From assembly GCA_002325615.1 (NCBI GenBank), contig DCSL01000028.1, forward strand, positions 13,887 to 24,293: DNA of 10,407 nt, given 5' to 3'. Of the stretch, positions 1 through 7,037 are shown in pieces. The notes under the pieces were generated by a model that did not search any database, was not told where the DNA came from, and saw only the letters and a list, made by a program, of their open reading frames with translations. How positions within the stretch are numbered: position 1 is the stretch's first letter; each line of letters opens with the position of its first letter. The position numbers and the translations under genes were made by a program. This stretch comes from Amoebophilaceae bacterium UBA1467. Its GTDB lineage: Bacteria; Bacteroidota; Bacteroidia; Cytophagales; Amoebophilaceae.

Positions 1-1197
1 GACATCAAGTTCAATGTAGTCATTGCCTATTTCTTTGTGTTTTTTGGTCTTTCTTACCTTTTTTTCATTCCCAACTTGCGAGCGTTACAGCTCGACAGTC
101 TGGCCGATAACCTGAATACCAGCCTCCCTACCATGAGAAATCTTTGGGAAGTCGTTCGGTACTGGCCTTTGTCTTTGTTCTATATCAATGCTGAAGCATG
201 GGGCACCATGGCTTTAGGTGTGCTTTTTTGGACATTTGTCAATGACATTACAGGTGTAGAGCAGTCTAAAAGATTTTATAGCTTTTTGTCTCTGGGCGCC
301 GCTATAGGGCTAATTATAGCAGGCATACTACTCAAATTTTTCAAAGAACATCTCAACTTGGTTTTAGGAGCTGGCGTAGTACTCATGGGTACAATCTTAG
401 TAGTATATAACAGATTTACACGTGATATCAATGCAAACCCAGCACTCTACCAGATAGAGCAAAAAGAAACAAAGAAAAAAACAAAACTATCCTTTGCAGA
501 ATCTTTCAAATTTTTGGTCAAGTCAAAATATCTCGCTTGGATTGCCACATTAATAATTTCGTATGGGGTAGTAATAGTTCTATTTGAGTCTGTCTGGAAG
601 GCAAAAATAAAAGTACTAACCCTAGGCGATGAGGGTATGTTAGCAAACATATATGGCAACCAGGGTATATTTTCAGGCATTCTGTCCCTTATTCTCATTA
701 TCTTCTTATCAACTCCCATCATGAAAAGAGGATGGCGCTTTGCTGCTTCCGTAACGCCTGTTATCACACTAATAGCAACAGTAATATTCTTTGCATTCTT
801 GTACTTTCAAGATGCTTTGAGCAGTGTCACAGTATTGTGGGGCATAAGCCCATTGTCCCTAGCAGTTACATTTGGACTTATCAATGTGGTCTTTATCAAA
901 GCATTTAAATACACCCTGTTCGACCCTACCAAAGAAAGAGCATATGTTCCTTTGGACGAAGAGTCTAAGGTCCGGGGCAAAGCAGCAGTAGATGGTGTAG
1001 GATCTCGTTTGGGAAAAAGTTTAGGTTCTCTTATCATAACCTTTTTTCTGGTACCAGTTTTTGGTTCAATCCATAATGCTGAATACTTTGTTTTCTTCCT
1101 TATCATAGCCGTGCTGATACTTTGGTTAATCGCCGTCAAAAAGCTCAGCGTACTGTTCGACCAGCATGCGCAGAAAGAAGACACAAGAGATAGGTAG
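1..1197 (+). CDS. tlcA: NTT-family nucleotide transporter (ATP/ADP translocase), 5'-truncated by window edge
   Basis: An inner-membrane carrier of the plastid/Rickettsia/Chlamydia type, which exchanges host ATP for ADP or imports nucleotides. The frame is open from the first base and gives 398 visible residues; the family is about 500 residues long, so roughly 100 N-terminal residues lie outside. Landmarks in visible numbering: the YINAEAWG segment (61-68), matching the conserved YxxAExWG helix with its acidic residue; a lysine-rich cytoplasmic loop (155-162); FDPTKE (307-312); KVRGKAAVD (323-331); and GSRLGKS (334-340), the family's most diagnostic stretch. About eight or nine hydrophobic membrane segments are visible. 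An internal GTG at 37 is a valine inside a helix, not the start. The gene converges on fabI. Family membership is certain, but the substrate (ATP/ADP exchange or other nucleotides) cannot be read from sequence alone. Such genes mark intracellular bacteria, here a Bacteroidota symbiont. Confidence 0.95.
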   Translation, partial: DIKFNVVIAYFFVFFGLSYLFFIPNLRALQLDSLADNLNTSLPTMRNLWEVVRYWPLSLFYINAEAWGTMALGVLFWTFVNDITGVEQSKRFYSFLSLGAAIGLIIAGILLKFFKEHLNLVLGAGVVLMGTILVVYNRFTRDINANPALYQIEQKETKKKTKLSFAESFKFLVKSKYLAWIATLIISYGVVIVLFESVWKAKIKVLTLGDEGMLANIYGNQGIFSGILSLILIIFLSTPIMKRGWRFAASVTPVITLIATVIFFAFLYFQDALSSVTVLWGISPLSLAVTFGLINVVFIKAFKYTLFDPTKERAYVPLDEESKVRGKAAVDGVGSRLGKSLGSLIITFFLVPVFGSIHNAEYFVFFLIIAVLILWLIAVKKLSVLFDQHAQKEDTRDR

Positions 1198-1232
1198 CAC
1201 AGCGGATATATATCAAACACAGTAACTTCTCT

Positions 1233-1281
1233 ATAATTCAACAAGAAGCTCAGAACATTTCTCCTGAGCTTCTTGAATTAT
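1233..1281. terminator. Bidirectional hairpin terminator between the transporter gene and fabI
   Basis: A perfect 12-bp stem, caagaagctcag (1242-1253) with ctgagcttcttg (1264-1275), closes a 10-base loop. Beyond a 3-base bulge (1239-1241) a further 6 bp pair, ataatt (1233-1238) with aattat (1276-1281). It sits between two convergent genes, 36 bases after one stop and 13 bases after the other, so it probably ends both transcripts. There is no long T run on either side; the A/T-rich outer stem may serve instead. Confidence 0.7.
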
Positions 1282-1293
1282 ATGAATATCGCA

Positions 1294-2106
1294 CTACAGC
1301 ATTTGAATGATATCCTCTGTGATCCCTGAGCTAGAGAAACCACCATCGTGCATCAAGTTTTGCATAGTCACCATCCTACTCAAGTCAGAAAACATCAACA
1401 CAATATAGTCAGCGCAGCTGGCCGCACTAGCATTCCCCAAAGGGGACATCTTGTGTGCATACTCATAAAACTTATCAAAGCCAGGCACACCGTTGCCAGC
1501 CTTGGTATGAGTAGGTGACTGAGAAATGGTATTGACCCGCACGTTGTTTTGCTTGCCCAAACGGTAGCCGTAACTTCTCGCAATCGACTCGAGCATGGCT
1601 TTGGCCTGGGCCATATCTGAGTAGTCTGGGAAAGTTCTTTGTGCAGCAATGTAAGAGAGGCCTAGAATAGATCCCCACTCATTCATAGCATTCAATTTTT
1701 CTGCTGTTTGCATAACTTTATGAAATGACAGAGCAGATATGTCCAAGGTTTTAAGAAACCAATCATAATTCAGATCACCATAGGATCTATTTTTCCTAAC
1801 GTTAGGGCTCATACCAACCGCATGGAGGATAAAGTCGATCTTACCGCCTAGTATCTCTACGGACTCCTTGAAGAGTTGCTCCAAATCTGCTATGGCAGTA
1901 GCATCTGCAGGGATGACTGTTGCTTGGCAGGAGGCAGCCAGTTCATAAATTTTACCCATCCGTAAGGCAATGGGTGCATTGGTCAAAGTAAAACTACCCC
2001 CCTCCTCTTTGATCTTTTTCGCAGCCTTCCAAGCAATAGAATGTTCATCCAAAGCGCCAAATACAATCCCTTTTTTACCTTGCAGCAAATTGTAAGCCAT
2101 AGCCAT
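1294..2106 (-). CDS. fabI: Enoyl-[acyl-carrier-protein] reductase (NADH), FabI
   Basis: A cytosolic enzyme that reduces trans-2-enoyl-ACP to acyl-ACP with NADH, the last step of each type II fatty acid synthesis cycle. The 270-residue protein is a short-chain dehydrogenase fold of normal FabI length. Visible features: the nucleotide-binding segment FGALDEHSIAW (16-26), where the SIA matches the FabI signature; the catalytic set Tyr152, Tyr162 and Lys169 in YSDMAQAK (Y-x6-K); the substrate-loop region SQSPT (195-199) followed by KMSPLGN (219-225); and a DGGFSSSG end (254-261). SQSP and SPLGN are typical of Bacteroidota FabI. Two in-frame ATGs lie close together (2104-2106 and 2098-2100); either could be used, because no clear ribosome binding site is seen. 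It is divergent from the SPOR operon and converges on the transporter gene. Retention shows that the organism makes its own fatty acids. Confidence 0.96.
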   Translation of the reverse strand: MAMAYNLLQGKKGIVFGALDEHSIAWKAAKKIKEEGGSFTLTNAPIALRMGKIYELAASCQATVIPADATAIADLEQLFKESVEILGGKIDFILHAVGMSPNVRKNRSYGDLNYDWFLKTLDISALSFHKVMQTAEKLNAMNEWGSILGLSYIAAQRTFPDYSDMAQAKAMLESIARSYGYRLGKQNNVRVNTISQSPTHTKAGNGVPGFDKFYEYAHKMSPLGNASAASCADYIVLMFSDLSRMVTMQNLMHDGGFSSSGITEDIIQML

Positions 2107-2268
2107 TCTGGTTTAGTTGAAAATGTTATTTGTTGGTATCGCAGACAGCATAAGGGTAGCGTTTATGGGACACACAAGTCCACATTTAAGTGTCTTACAT
2201 TAACCACCTATTGCACGGCCTCTGCGAGCGCTGAAGCTGGCGCACTAAATTTAAATAGAAAAAATGAT

Positions 2269-2276
2269 TACTTTTG
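2269..2276 (+). promoter_or_regulatory. Candidate Bacteroidota -7 box for the SPOR-exbB-exbD-tonB operon
   Basis: The octamer tacttttg fits the Bacteroidota housekeeping -7 consensus TAnnTTTG exactly and lies 29 bases before the SPOR gene ATG, which would give a short leader. I see no good TTTG-type -33 box at the expected spacing, so support is partial. It lies in the 199-base divergent region 2107-2305, where nothing else convincing was found and no matching box was seen for fabI on the other strand. Confidence 0.35.
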
Positions 2277-2305
2277 GGATAAGTTTTAGGCAATCGTAAA
2301 TTACA

Positions 2306-2962
2306 ATGGACATGGCTACACCAACTAACCAACCTGAGCAGAAAAAAAATAGAGACTTTGGCTTGCCCCAAGCAGAATTCAAACCTATAGCAGAAGGAGG
2401 GGGAAAGTGGTTCAAGATTACTACCATTGTTGCAGGCCTTGTGCTACTTATAGGAGCAGGGGTTGTCTACTGGTTTTTTTATCACCCACCTTCTACTGAT
2501 ACCTCTATGGGGGCACACCCAACGCCCGAAGAACACGAAAATGGAGCACCAGAAGCTGATGCATATTCTGACAACATACCTGCAAGCCATCAACCCACAG
2601 AACAAGGTGCTAAGAAATCTACGCTTGCTAAGAAAATAGAAATGTTAGAGGAGGAAGCGCACGCAGCATATTCCAACATACACCAAGCTTTGCAACCAGC
2701 AAAGGGTGCCATCACAAGCATCAATAGGCCCCGAGGCTGTTACTACGTTGTAGTGGGTAGCTTCATCGATGACGACTTAGCTTCAGACCATGCCCATCAA
2801 TTGGTACAACAAGGTATTGACGTTATGCTCATTGCTCCCCCCCAAGGACAGTATTTCTTCCGAGTTGCCATCAAGCAAGAAGACACATTCCGTAATGCCT
2901 ATGAAAAAGCAGAAGCGCTGAAAGCTGTCTACGGAACAGATATATGGATCATGAAATACTAA
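2306..2962 (+). CDS. Membrane-anchored SPOR-domain protein
   Basis: A 218-residue single-pass inner-membrane protein with a short cytoplasmic N-terminus. One membrane helix spans about residues 37-58 (ITTIVAGLVLLIGAGVVYWF). A low-complexity periplasmic linker rich in Glu, Pro, Ala and His follows (about 60-110), then a short helical stretch (about 105-135) and a C-terminal SPOR domain (about 145-218). The domain begins YYVVVGSF and contains QYFFRVAI, the usual beta-strand pattern. SPOR domains bind denuded glycan strands of septal peptidoglycan, so a role at the division site or in cell wall binding is likely but inferred. The start is the first ATG after the intergenic region; a second ATG lies two codons later. 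It is the first gene of an operon with exbB, exbD and tonB-like genes, 20 bases ahead of the preferred exbB start. Confidence 0.85.
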   Translation: MDMATPTNQPEQKKNRDFGLPQAEFKPIAEGGGKWFKITTIVAGLVLLIGAGVVYWFFYHPPSTDTSMGAHPTPEEHENGAPEADAYSDNIPASHQPTEQGAKKSTLAKKIEMLEEEAHAAYSNIHQALQPAKGAITSINRPRGCYYVVVGSFIDDDLASDHAHQLVQQGIDVMLIAPPQGQYFFRVAIKQEDTFRNAYEKAEALKAVYGTDIWIMKY

Positions 2963-2982
2963 AAAACTGCATGCACAACTCC

Positions 2983-3696
2983 ATGTGTTTACTACAAATA
3001 GAAATTATCAATACCTCTCTGTTACCAGCGGTAGGGAGTTCGGAAACTATATCGCTTCTGGATCTTCTTCTCAAAGGAGGGTGGGTAATGTTGCCCATAC
3101 TGTTGCTCTCTATCTTGACAGCATACGCTATCATAGAAAGATTGATAGTACTCCAAAGGTCTACTAAGATACCTCAACGATGGATGGATGCAGTCAAGAC
3201 CAAAATCCTAGAAGGAGATGTACAAGGCGTGAAGATATTGTGTGCGCAAAAGCAGTATGCAATTGCTCGCATCATCAAAGCAGGGATAAAAAAGCTATAC
3301 GAGCCGACGAAAAATATAGCGCATGCTGTTGAAAATGCAGCGCAAATAGAGGTATATAAGCTTGAAAAAAATCTAGCTTTGCTGGGTACCATTTCAGGAG
3401 CAGCTCCTATGCTAGGCTTTTTGGGTACGGTCGTAGGAATGATCCAGGCATTTATGGCCATGGCTCAAGAAACCAATCAGATCAGCCCCAAACTGTTGTC
3501 TGGAGGTATTTACGAAGCCATGATTACTACAGCTGCAGGACTGGTAGTAGGCATCGTTGCCAATCTAGGCTACAACTATCTGCTCACACGCATTCAGAAA
3601 ACTACACATCGCATTGAGCATGCTGCTAGTCAGTTTATCGAAAGTGTGGGGATATACTCAGAATCAAAGCAACACAAAAAAGCTAGTGAAGCTTAA
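2983..3696 (+). CDS. exbB: ExbB/TolQ/MotA-family proton channel protein
   Basis: An inner-membrane subunit of a proton-motive-force motor that, with ExbD, energises a TonB or TolA-type transducer. From the chosen ATG it has 237 residues: a helix at about 33-55 (GGWVMLPILLLSILTAYAII), a cytoplasmic domain, then two helices holding the family signatures APMLGFLGTVVGMIQAF (141-157) and GGIYEAMITTAAGLVVGIVA (174-193). Glu178 in GIYEA matches the conserved Glu of this helix in E. coli ExbB. The frame is open further upstream, with ATGs at 2971 and at 2944, the latter overlapping the SPOR gene by 19 bases. Position 2983 is preferred because MCLLQIEI resembles the usual short hydrophobic start of Bacteroidota homologues, but this is not certain. 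A TolQ role cannot be excluded. Confidence 0.93.
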   Translation: MCLLQIEIINTSLLPAVGSSETISLLDLLLKGGWVMLPILLLSILTAYAIIERLIVLQRSTKIPQRWMDAVKTKILEGDVQGVKILCAQKQYAIARIIKAGIKKLYEPTKNIAHAVENAAQIEVYKLEKNLALLGTISGAAPMLGFLGTVVGMIQAFMAMAQETNQISPKLLSGGIYEAMITTAAGLVVGIVANLGYNYLLTRIQKTTHRIEHAASQFIESVGIYSESKQHKKASEA

Positions 3697-4078
3697 CACA
3701 AAACATAAAATTGACACCCAATTTAGCATGGCGTCCATGACGGACATAGTCTTCTTGTTGCTCATTTTTTTCATGCTTACTGTTTCTTCTGTCACTCCCC
3801 AAGCCTTACTCATAGATTTGCCCCTGAGCAACAACGCGGATATACTTCTGCCGCAGGTCAACGTCATGATTACAGCAGACCTTACCTACTACGTAGACCA
3901 TCAAAAAACTACACGGGAGCAACTGGAAGGATTGTTACAGCAGAAACTAAATACAGCCCAGCGCTTTGTGCTGCTGCAAGTAGACAGGTCTGTACCAATA
4001 GCACACATGATTTATGTAGCTGATATCGCTGCCTCGCTCCATGCTAAGGTGGCTGTAGCCACCCAGCCTGACTTATGA
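3686..4078 (+). CDS. exbD: ExbD/TolR-family biopolymer transport protein (GTG start)
   Basis: Partner of ExbB in the proton channel: a small protein with one membrane helix and a periplasmic domain. Starting at GTG 3686 it has 130 residues and opens MKLNTKHKID followed by SMASMTD, the usual Bacteroidota ExbD beginning. Asp20 at the start of the membrane helix (about 20-38, IVFLLLIFFMLTVSSV) is the conserved protonatable residue. The C-terminal part (about 55-130) is the periplasmic ExbD/TolR fold. The frame is open back to an ATG at 3614, but that would add 24 residues lying antiparallel to nothing conserved and deep inside exbB, so the GTG is preferred. It overlaps the exbB end by 11 bases and the next gene by 4 bases (ATGA), which suggests translational coupling across all three. 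Confidence 0.93.
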   Translation: MKLNTKHKIDTQFSMASMTDIVFLLLIFFMLTVSSVTPQALLIDLPLSNNADILLPQVNVMITADLTYYVDHQKTTREQLEGLLQQKLNTAQRFVLLQVDRSVPIAHMIYVADIAASLHAKVAVATQPDL

Positions 4079-4818
4079 TGAAACGCAAGAGCCATAAAGA
4101 TGCCAGCCAAAAGTTAGCCCTTGTTATATCGTTCTTCTTGCATACACTATTGCTTCTTGGTGCTTATTACCTACCCCTCAGGCAACTGGCTGGTTCTTCT
4201 TCGGAATACAGCATTGTTTTGAGTACTGCTGTGAGCCACCAAGAGAGCGCCTCAGAAGACACGACAATTCACCCCCTTCCCTTCGACCAGCTAGCCAAAG
4301 ACCAAGCTGAGGTAGAGAATAAAAAAGCACGAAGAAGAATACAACCTGCAACAAACCAAGAAAAAATGCTTGAAGATGCAGTCCCTGAGTTACAAGACAC
4401 ACCAAGCAAGGAAACGGCCATGGAGCAGGTAGAAAGCCCAGTACAAGACCTGCCCGAAGCCAGTACAGCTGTCAACCAGAAGGAAGAAGTAACAAATTCG
4501 ATTGACGAACGGAGTCTGTATAAAATTCATCAAGGAAAACAAACAGACACATTGCTAGAGCTTGCAGGATGGATGTGGGATACTGTTCCAGAACCTCAAG
4601 ACAATACTGATGAAATTGGGAAAATCATATTTCAAATTACAATCGATGAATTCGGGGAAGTAATTGCTATAAAAACCCTGGAAAAAACCATTAGCCCACT
4701 GGTAGAAAAAATTTACAAAGAATCCTTGACCAGGCTAACTTTCAGTAAGACCTCGGATAACCTTACATATACCCCCGCCTCCACGGGAAAGGTAACCTTT
4801 ATCCTTCAAGTCAAGTAA
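4075..4818 (+). CDS. tonB: TonB-like energy transducer (periplasm-spanning)
   Basis: A 247-residue protein thought to carry the force generated by ExbB-ExbD across the periplasm to outer-membrane partners. A basic N-terminus (MMKRKSHK) precedes a signal-anchor helix (about 13-35) that contains Ser19 and His23, the S-x3-H pair needed for coupling in E. coli TonB. The middle (about 56-150) is a charged Glu/Gln/Lys-rich linker with few prolines, unlike the Pro-Lys repeats of enterobacterial TonB. The C-terminal domain (about 155-247) contains GWMWD (165-169) and GKIIFQITIDEFGEV (182-196) and ends in GKVTFILQVK, the form found after ExbB-ExbD in Cytophagales. A TolA-like role is the main alternative. 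Two ATG codons are adjacent; the first overlaps the exbD stop as ATGA. Confidence 0.85.
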   Translation: MMKRKSHKDASQKLALVISFFLHTLLLLGAYYLPLRQLAGSSSEYSIVLSTAVSHQESASEDTTIHPLPFDQLAKDQAEVENKKARRRIQPATNQEKMLEDAVPELQDTPSKETAMEQVESPVQDLPEASTAVNQKEEVTNSIDERSLYKIHQGKQTDTLLELAGWMWDTVPEPQDNTDEIGKIIFQITIDEFGEVIAIKTLEKTISPLVEKIYKESLTRLTFSKTSDNLTYTPASTGKVTFILQVK

Positions 4819-4885
4819 CCGACTGGACACTAGAGAAGTTGAGGGCTAGGTTGAAGTAGTTAGGTAATCTTCATGAAACGATGCT

Positions 4886-4941
4886 TTGATTGGGTGCTTT
4901 ACTGCCTTGGCAAGGCTTAACTTTTTTCCCACCCCAATCAA
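4886..4941 (+). other. Nested inverted repeat upstream of recQ
   Basis: The outer arms ttgattgggtg (4886-4896) and caccccaatcaa (4930-4941) pair over 11 bp with one bulged base. They enclose a smaller hairpin and a T run (4904-4927), and the 3' arm ends 11 bases before the recQ ATG. The arrangement could be a structured recQ leader or simply the strong end of the tonB transcript. The pairing is seen directly; a regulatory role is inferred. Confidence 0.45.
4904..4927 (+). terminator. Candidate intrinsic terminator of the SPOR-exbB-exbD-tonB operon
   Basis: A 5-bp GC-rich stem gcctt-ggc-aaggc (4904-4916) is followed by ttaac and six T residues (4922-4927), 85 bases after the tonB stop. The short stem makes it weak by itself, but the outer inverted repeat 4886-4941 would reinforce it. 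It lies within the possible recQ extension starting at TTG 4890, which argues against that longer start. Confidence 0.4.
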
Positions 4942-4952
4942 CAGAGTTGCCA

Positions 4953-6890
4953 ATGAATCCGCTTGAAACACTGAGGAAATACTGGGGCTACAAAGCTTTT
5001 CGACCCCTACAGCAAGACATCGTTCAGGCAGTATTAGAGGGGAAGGATGTGTTGGCCCTCTTGCCCACAGGCGGCGGAAAGTCCGTCTGTTTTCAAGTAC
5101 CTACGCTGATGCGCCCAGGCCTGTGCATCGTGGTGTCACCTTTGATTGCGTTAATGAAGGATCAGGTAGATCAGCTAAAAAAAAGGGGTGTTCCTGCTGA
5201 GGCAGTCTTTGCAGGCATGAAGGCTCGTGAGATGGATTTGGTTTTGGACAACTGCATCTACGGACAGGTGAAATTTTTGTATGTATCGCCAGAACGCCTC
5301 AAAACAGCACTGCTACAAGAACGTGTGAAAAAGATGCAGGTTAACCTGCTGGCAGTAGACGAAGCCCATTGTATTTCTCAGTGGGGTTATAATTTTAGGC
5401 CAGCTTACCTAGAGATTGCAGCATTCAGAGCACTGGTACCCAATGTCAATGTCATTGCCCTCACAGCCACAGCCACGCCCGCGGTCCAACAAGACATTCA
5501 AGAGCAACTCCAATTTTTTCATCCCATACGTTTCCAAAAGAGCTTTACCCGCGACAATCTGGCTTATGTAATACGCAAGACAGAAGACAAAGACAGGCAG
5601 TTGTTAAACATCTTGCGCCACGTACCAGGTACGGCTATTGTCTATGTTAACACACGCAAAAAAGCCAACGCAGTCGCCCAGGTCCTACAAAAAAATGGTG
5701 TCAGCGTCACGGCGTACCATGCGGGACTCACAGCGCTTGAACGCGAAGCACGGCAAGAGGCTTGGATCGATGGGACCACCAGGGTCATCGTAGCCACCAA
5801 TGCTTTTGGCATGGGTATTGACAAGCCAAACGTACGCTCGGTCATTCATCTACACCTACCAACTACCCTGGAGGCTTATTACCAAGAAGCAGGCCGGGCA
5901 GGCCGAGACGAAAAGAAGGCGTATGCTGTCACCTTATATGATAACCGGGACATTGCTCTGCTTCGAGAAAGCATTCAAATAGCCCACCCCTCTTTGGATC
6001 AACTGAAGCAAGTTTACCAACACCTGGCCAACTATTACCAAGTGGCTGTAGGAAGCCACAATATGACAACCTATGATTTTGATTTAGAAAATTTTTCGCA
6101 CACCTATGGCCTCACGCCCCAGGTAGCTTACCAGTCCTTAAAGACGCTGGAGGGAGCAGGATTAGTACAACTCAACGAAGCATTTTCCCAGCCTACTCAA
6201 TTGCATATCACTACTGATCCTAAGACCTTGTATACCTTTCAGGTAGCCCATGCTCCTTACGATTTGCTGATTAAGGCACTATTGAGGTTGTATGGAGGAG
6301 AACTTTTTTCAGCATTTGGTAATATTTCAGTACAGCGCATTGCCCATTTTCTCAACATCGCACCTCAAGAAGTAAAAAAACAGCTTCAAGCTCTGGACCG
6401 CCTGGCAATCATCCGGTACTGCCCTCAAAAAGCTATTCCTCAGCTCACCTTTACAACATCCCGCCATCCTGCTGCCTCACTGCCTTTAGATAGAAAAATA
6501 TTAAAGCAACGAACTGCCATCGCCAAAGAAAAAGCCGAAGCAGTGGTCCACTACACAACCCACCAACACCTTTGTAGAGTTCAACTACTGCTTGAGTACT
6601 TTGGCGAAGTGACTTACCAAAAATGTGGGCAATGCGATATATGCCTGGCAAAGGCAAAAAAGGAAGGAAAATGTTCGGCCGAGGACTACCAAAAATATAG
6701 GCACTTAATTTTGCAACACTTACAAGCAGGCATTCGGGAGCTGAATCAAATTGTAGACACTGCGGACCTTACTGCAGAAGAAACGATGCTGGCTACCATC
6801 CGGCAAATGCTGGACAACGAAGAGTTGTCCTACGATAGTGCCAGCAGGTTGATGCAAACACATACCCCCCAACCCAAACAAGGTCATTGA
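4953..6890 (+). CDS. recQ: RecQ-family ATP-dependent DNA helicase (Bacteroidota short type)
   Basis: A 3'-5' DNA helicase that unwinds recombination and repair intermediates, using ATP. From ATG 4953 it has 645 residues. Motifs in order: the Q-motif region FRPLQ (16-20), Walker A TGGGKS (39-44), SPLIALMKDQ (62-71), DEAH (136-139) followed by the aromatic-rich loop QWGYNFRP (143-150), TATAT (171-175), VYVNTRKK (230-237), ATNAFGMGIDKP (281-292) and QEAGRAGR (311-318). The zinc-type cysteines Cys541, Cys558, Cys561 and Cys564 lie near the C-terminus, after about 200 residues of winged-helix-like sequence, rather than right behind the helicase core as in E. coli RecQ. This order is usual for the roughly 630-residue RecQ of Bacteroidota. 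No HRDC domain is seen. The frame extends upstream to TTG 4890, but the leader is poor in conserved residues and carries a terminator-like hairpin, so the ATG starting MNPLETLRKYWGY is chosen. Confidence 0.95.
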   Translation: MNPLETLRKYWGYKAFRPLQQDIVQAVLEGKDVLALLPTGGGKSVCFQVPTLMRPGLCIVVSPLIALMKDQVDQLKKRGVPAEAVFAGMKAREMDLVLDNCIYGQVKFLYVSPERLKTALLQERVKKMQVNLLAVDEAHCISQWGYNFRPAYLEIAAFRALVPNVNVIALTATATPAVQQDIQEQLQFFHPIRFQKSFTRDNLAYVIRKTEDKDRQLLNILRHVPGTAIVYVNTRKKANAVAQVLQKNGVSVTAYHAGLTALEREARQEAWIDGTTRVIVATNAFGMGIDKPNVRSVIHLHLPTTLEAYYQEAGRAGRDEKKAYAVTLYDNRDIALLRESIQIAHPSLDQLKQVYQHLANYYQVAVGSHNMTTYDFDLENFSHTYGLTPQVAYQSLKTLEGAGLVQLNEAFSQPTQLHITTDPKTLYTFQVAHAPYDLLIKALLRLYGGELFSAFGNISVQRIAHFLNIAPQEVKKQLQALDRLAIIRYCPQKAIPQLTFTTSRHPAASLPLDRKILKQRTAIAKEKAEAVVHYTTHQHLCRVQLLLEYFGEVTYQKCGQCDICLAKAKKEGKCSAEDYQKYRHLILQHLQAGIRELNQIVDTADLTAEETMLATIRQMLDNEELSYDSASRLMQTHTPQPKQGH

Positions 6891-6918
6891 GAGAAAAAAT
6901 GAAGTATGCAGCAGTTAT

Positions 6919-6995
6919 CTCAGCAGCGATTTAGGTAGTAATAATTCCATGATGGGTGCTGTGCCAGCACTACGGAAGCCTGATGCTGAGCAGTT
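6919..6995. terminator. Possible terminator structure between convergent recQ and the COG3014 gene
   Basis: A 6-bp hairpin gtgctg-tgc-cagcac (6956-6970) sits inside a 7-bp pair ctcagca (6919-6925) with tgctgag (6984-6990), followed by cag and five T residues. It lies in the 147-base gap 6891-7037, where two genes end facing each other. The nested pairing and the T run fit termination of recQ, but the outer stem spans a long loop, so support is modest. The rest of the gap shows nothing else. Confidence 0.35.
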
Positions 6996-7037
6996 TTTCC
7001 CTACTCGATGATAACTCCTGTTCTGTCTTCTCGGCAT

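Noticed and set aside
807..1244. Long open frame on the - strand inside the transporter gene
   Set aside because: It is a reverse-strand shadow of a strongly conserved membrane protein, with no homology that I recognise and no plausible start context.
2041..2289. Open frame of 82 codons on the + strand across the fabI start and the divergent intergenic region
   Set aside because: It is antisense to the conserved fabI N-terminus, shows no recognisable protein features and covers the region needed for promoters.
2944..2982. Longer exbB start overlapping the SPOR gene by 19 bases
   Set aside because: The extra residues do not resemble the family N-terminus. It cannot be fully excluded, so it is mentioned in the exbB entry.
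4890..4952. Longer recQ start at TTG 4890 adding 21 residues
   Set aside because: The added segment is not RecQ-like and contains a hairpin plus T run; homologues begin near MNPLETLRKYWGY, which starts at ATG 4953.
6899..6934. Eleven-codon frame MKYAAVISAAI after recQ
   Set aside because: It is too short to support as a gene, with no ribosome binding site; it could equally be chance.
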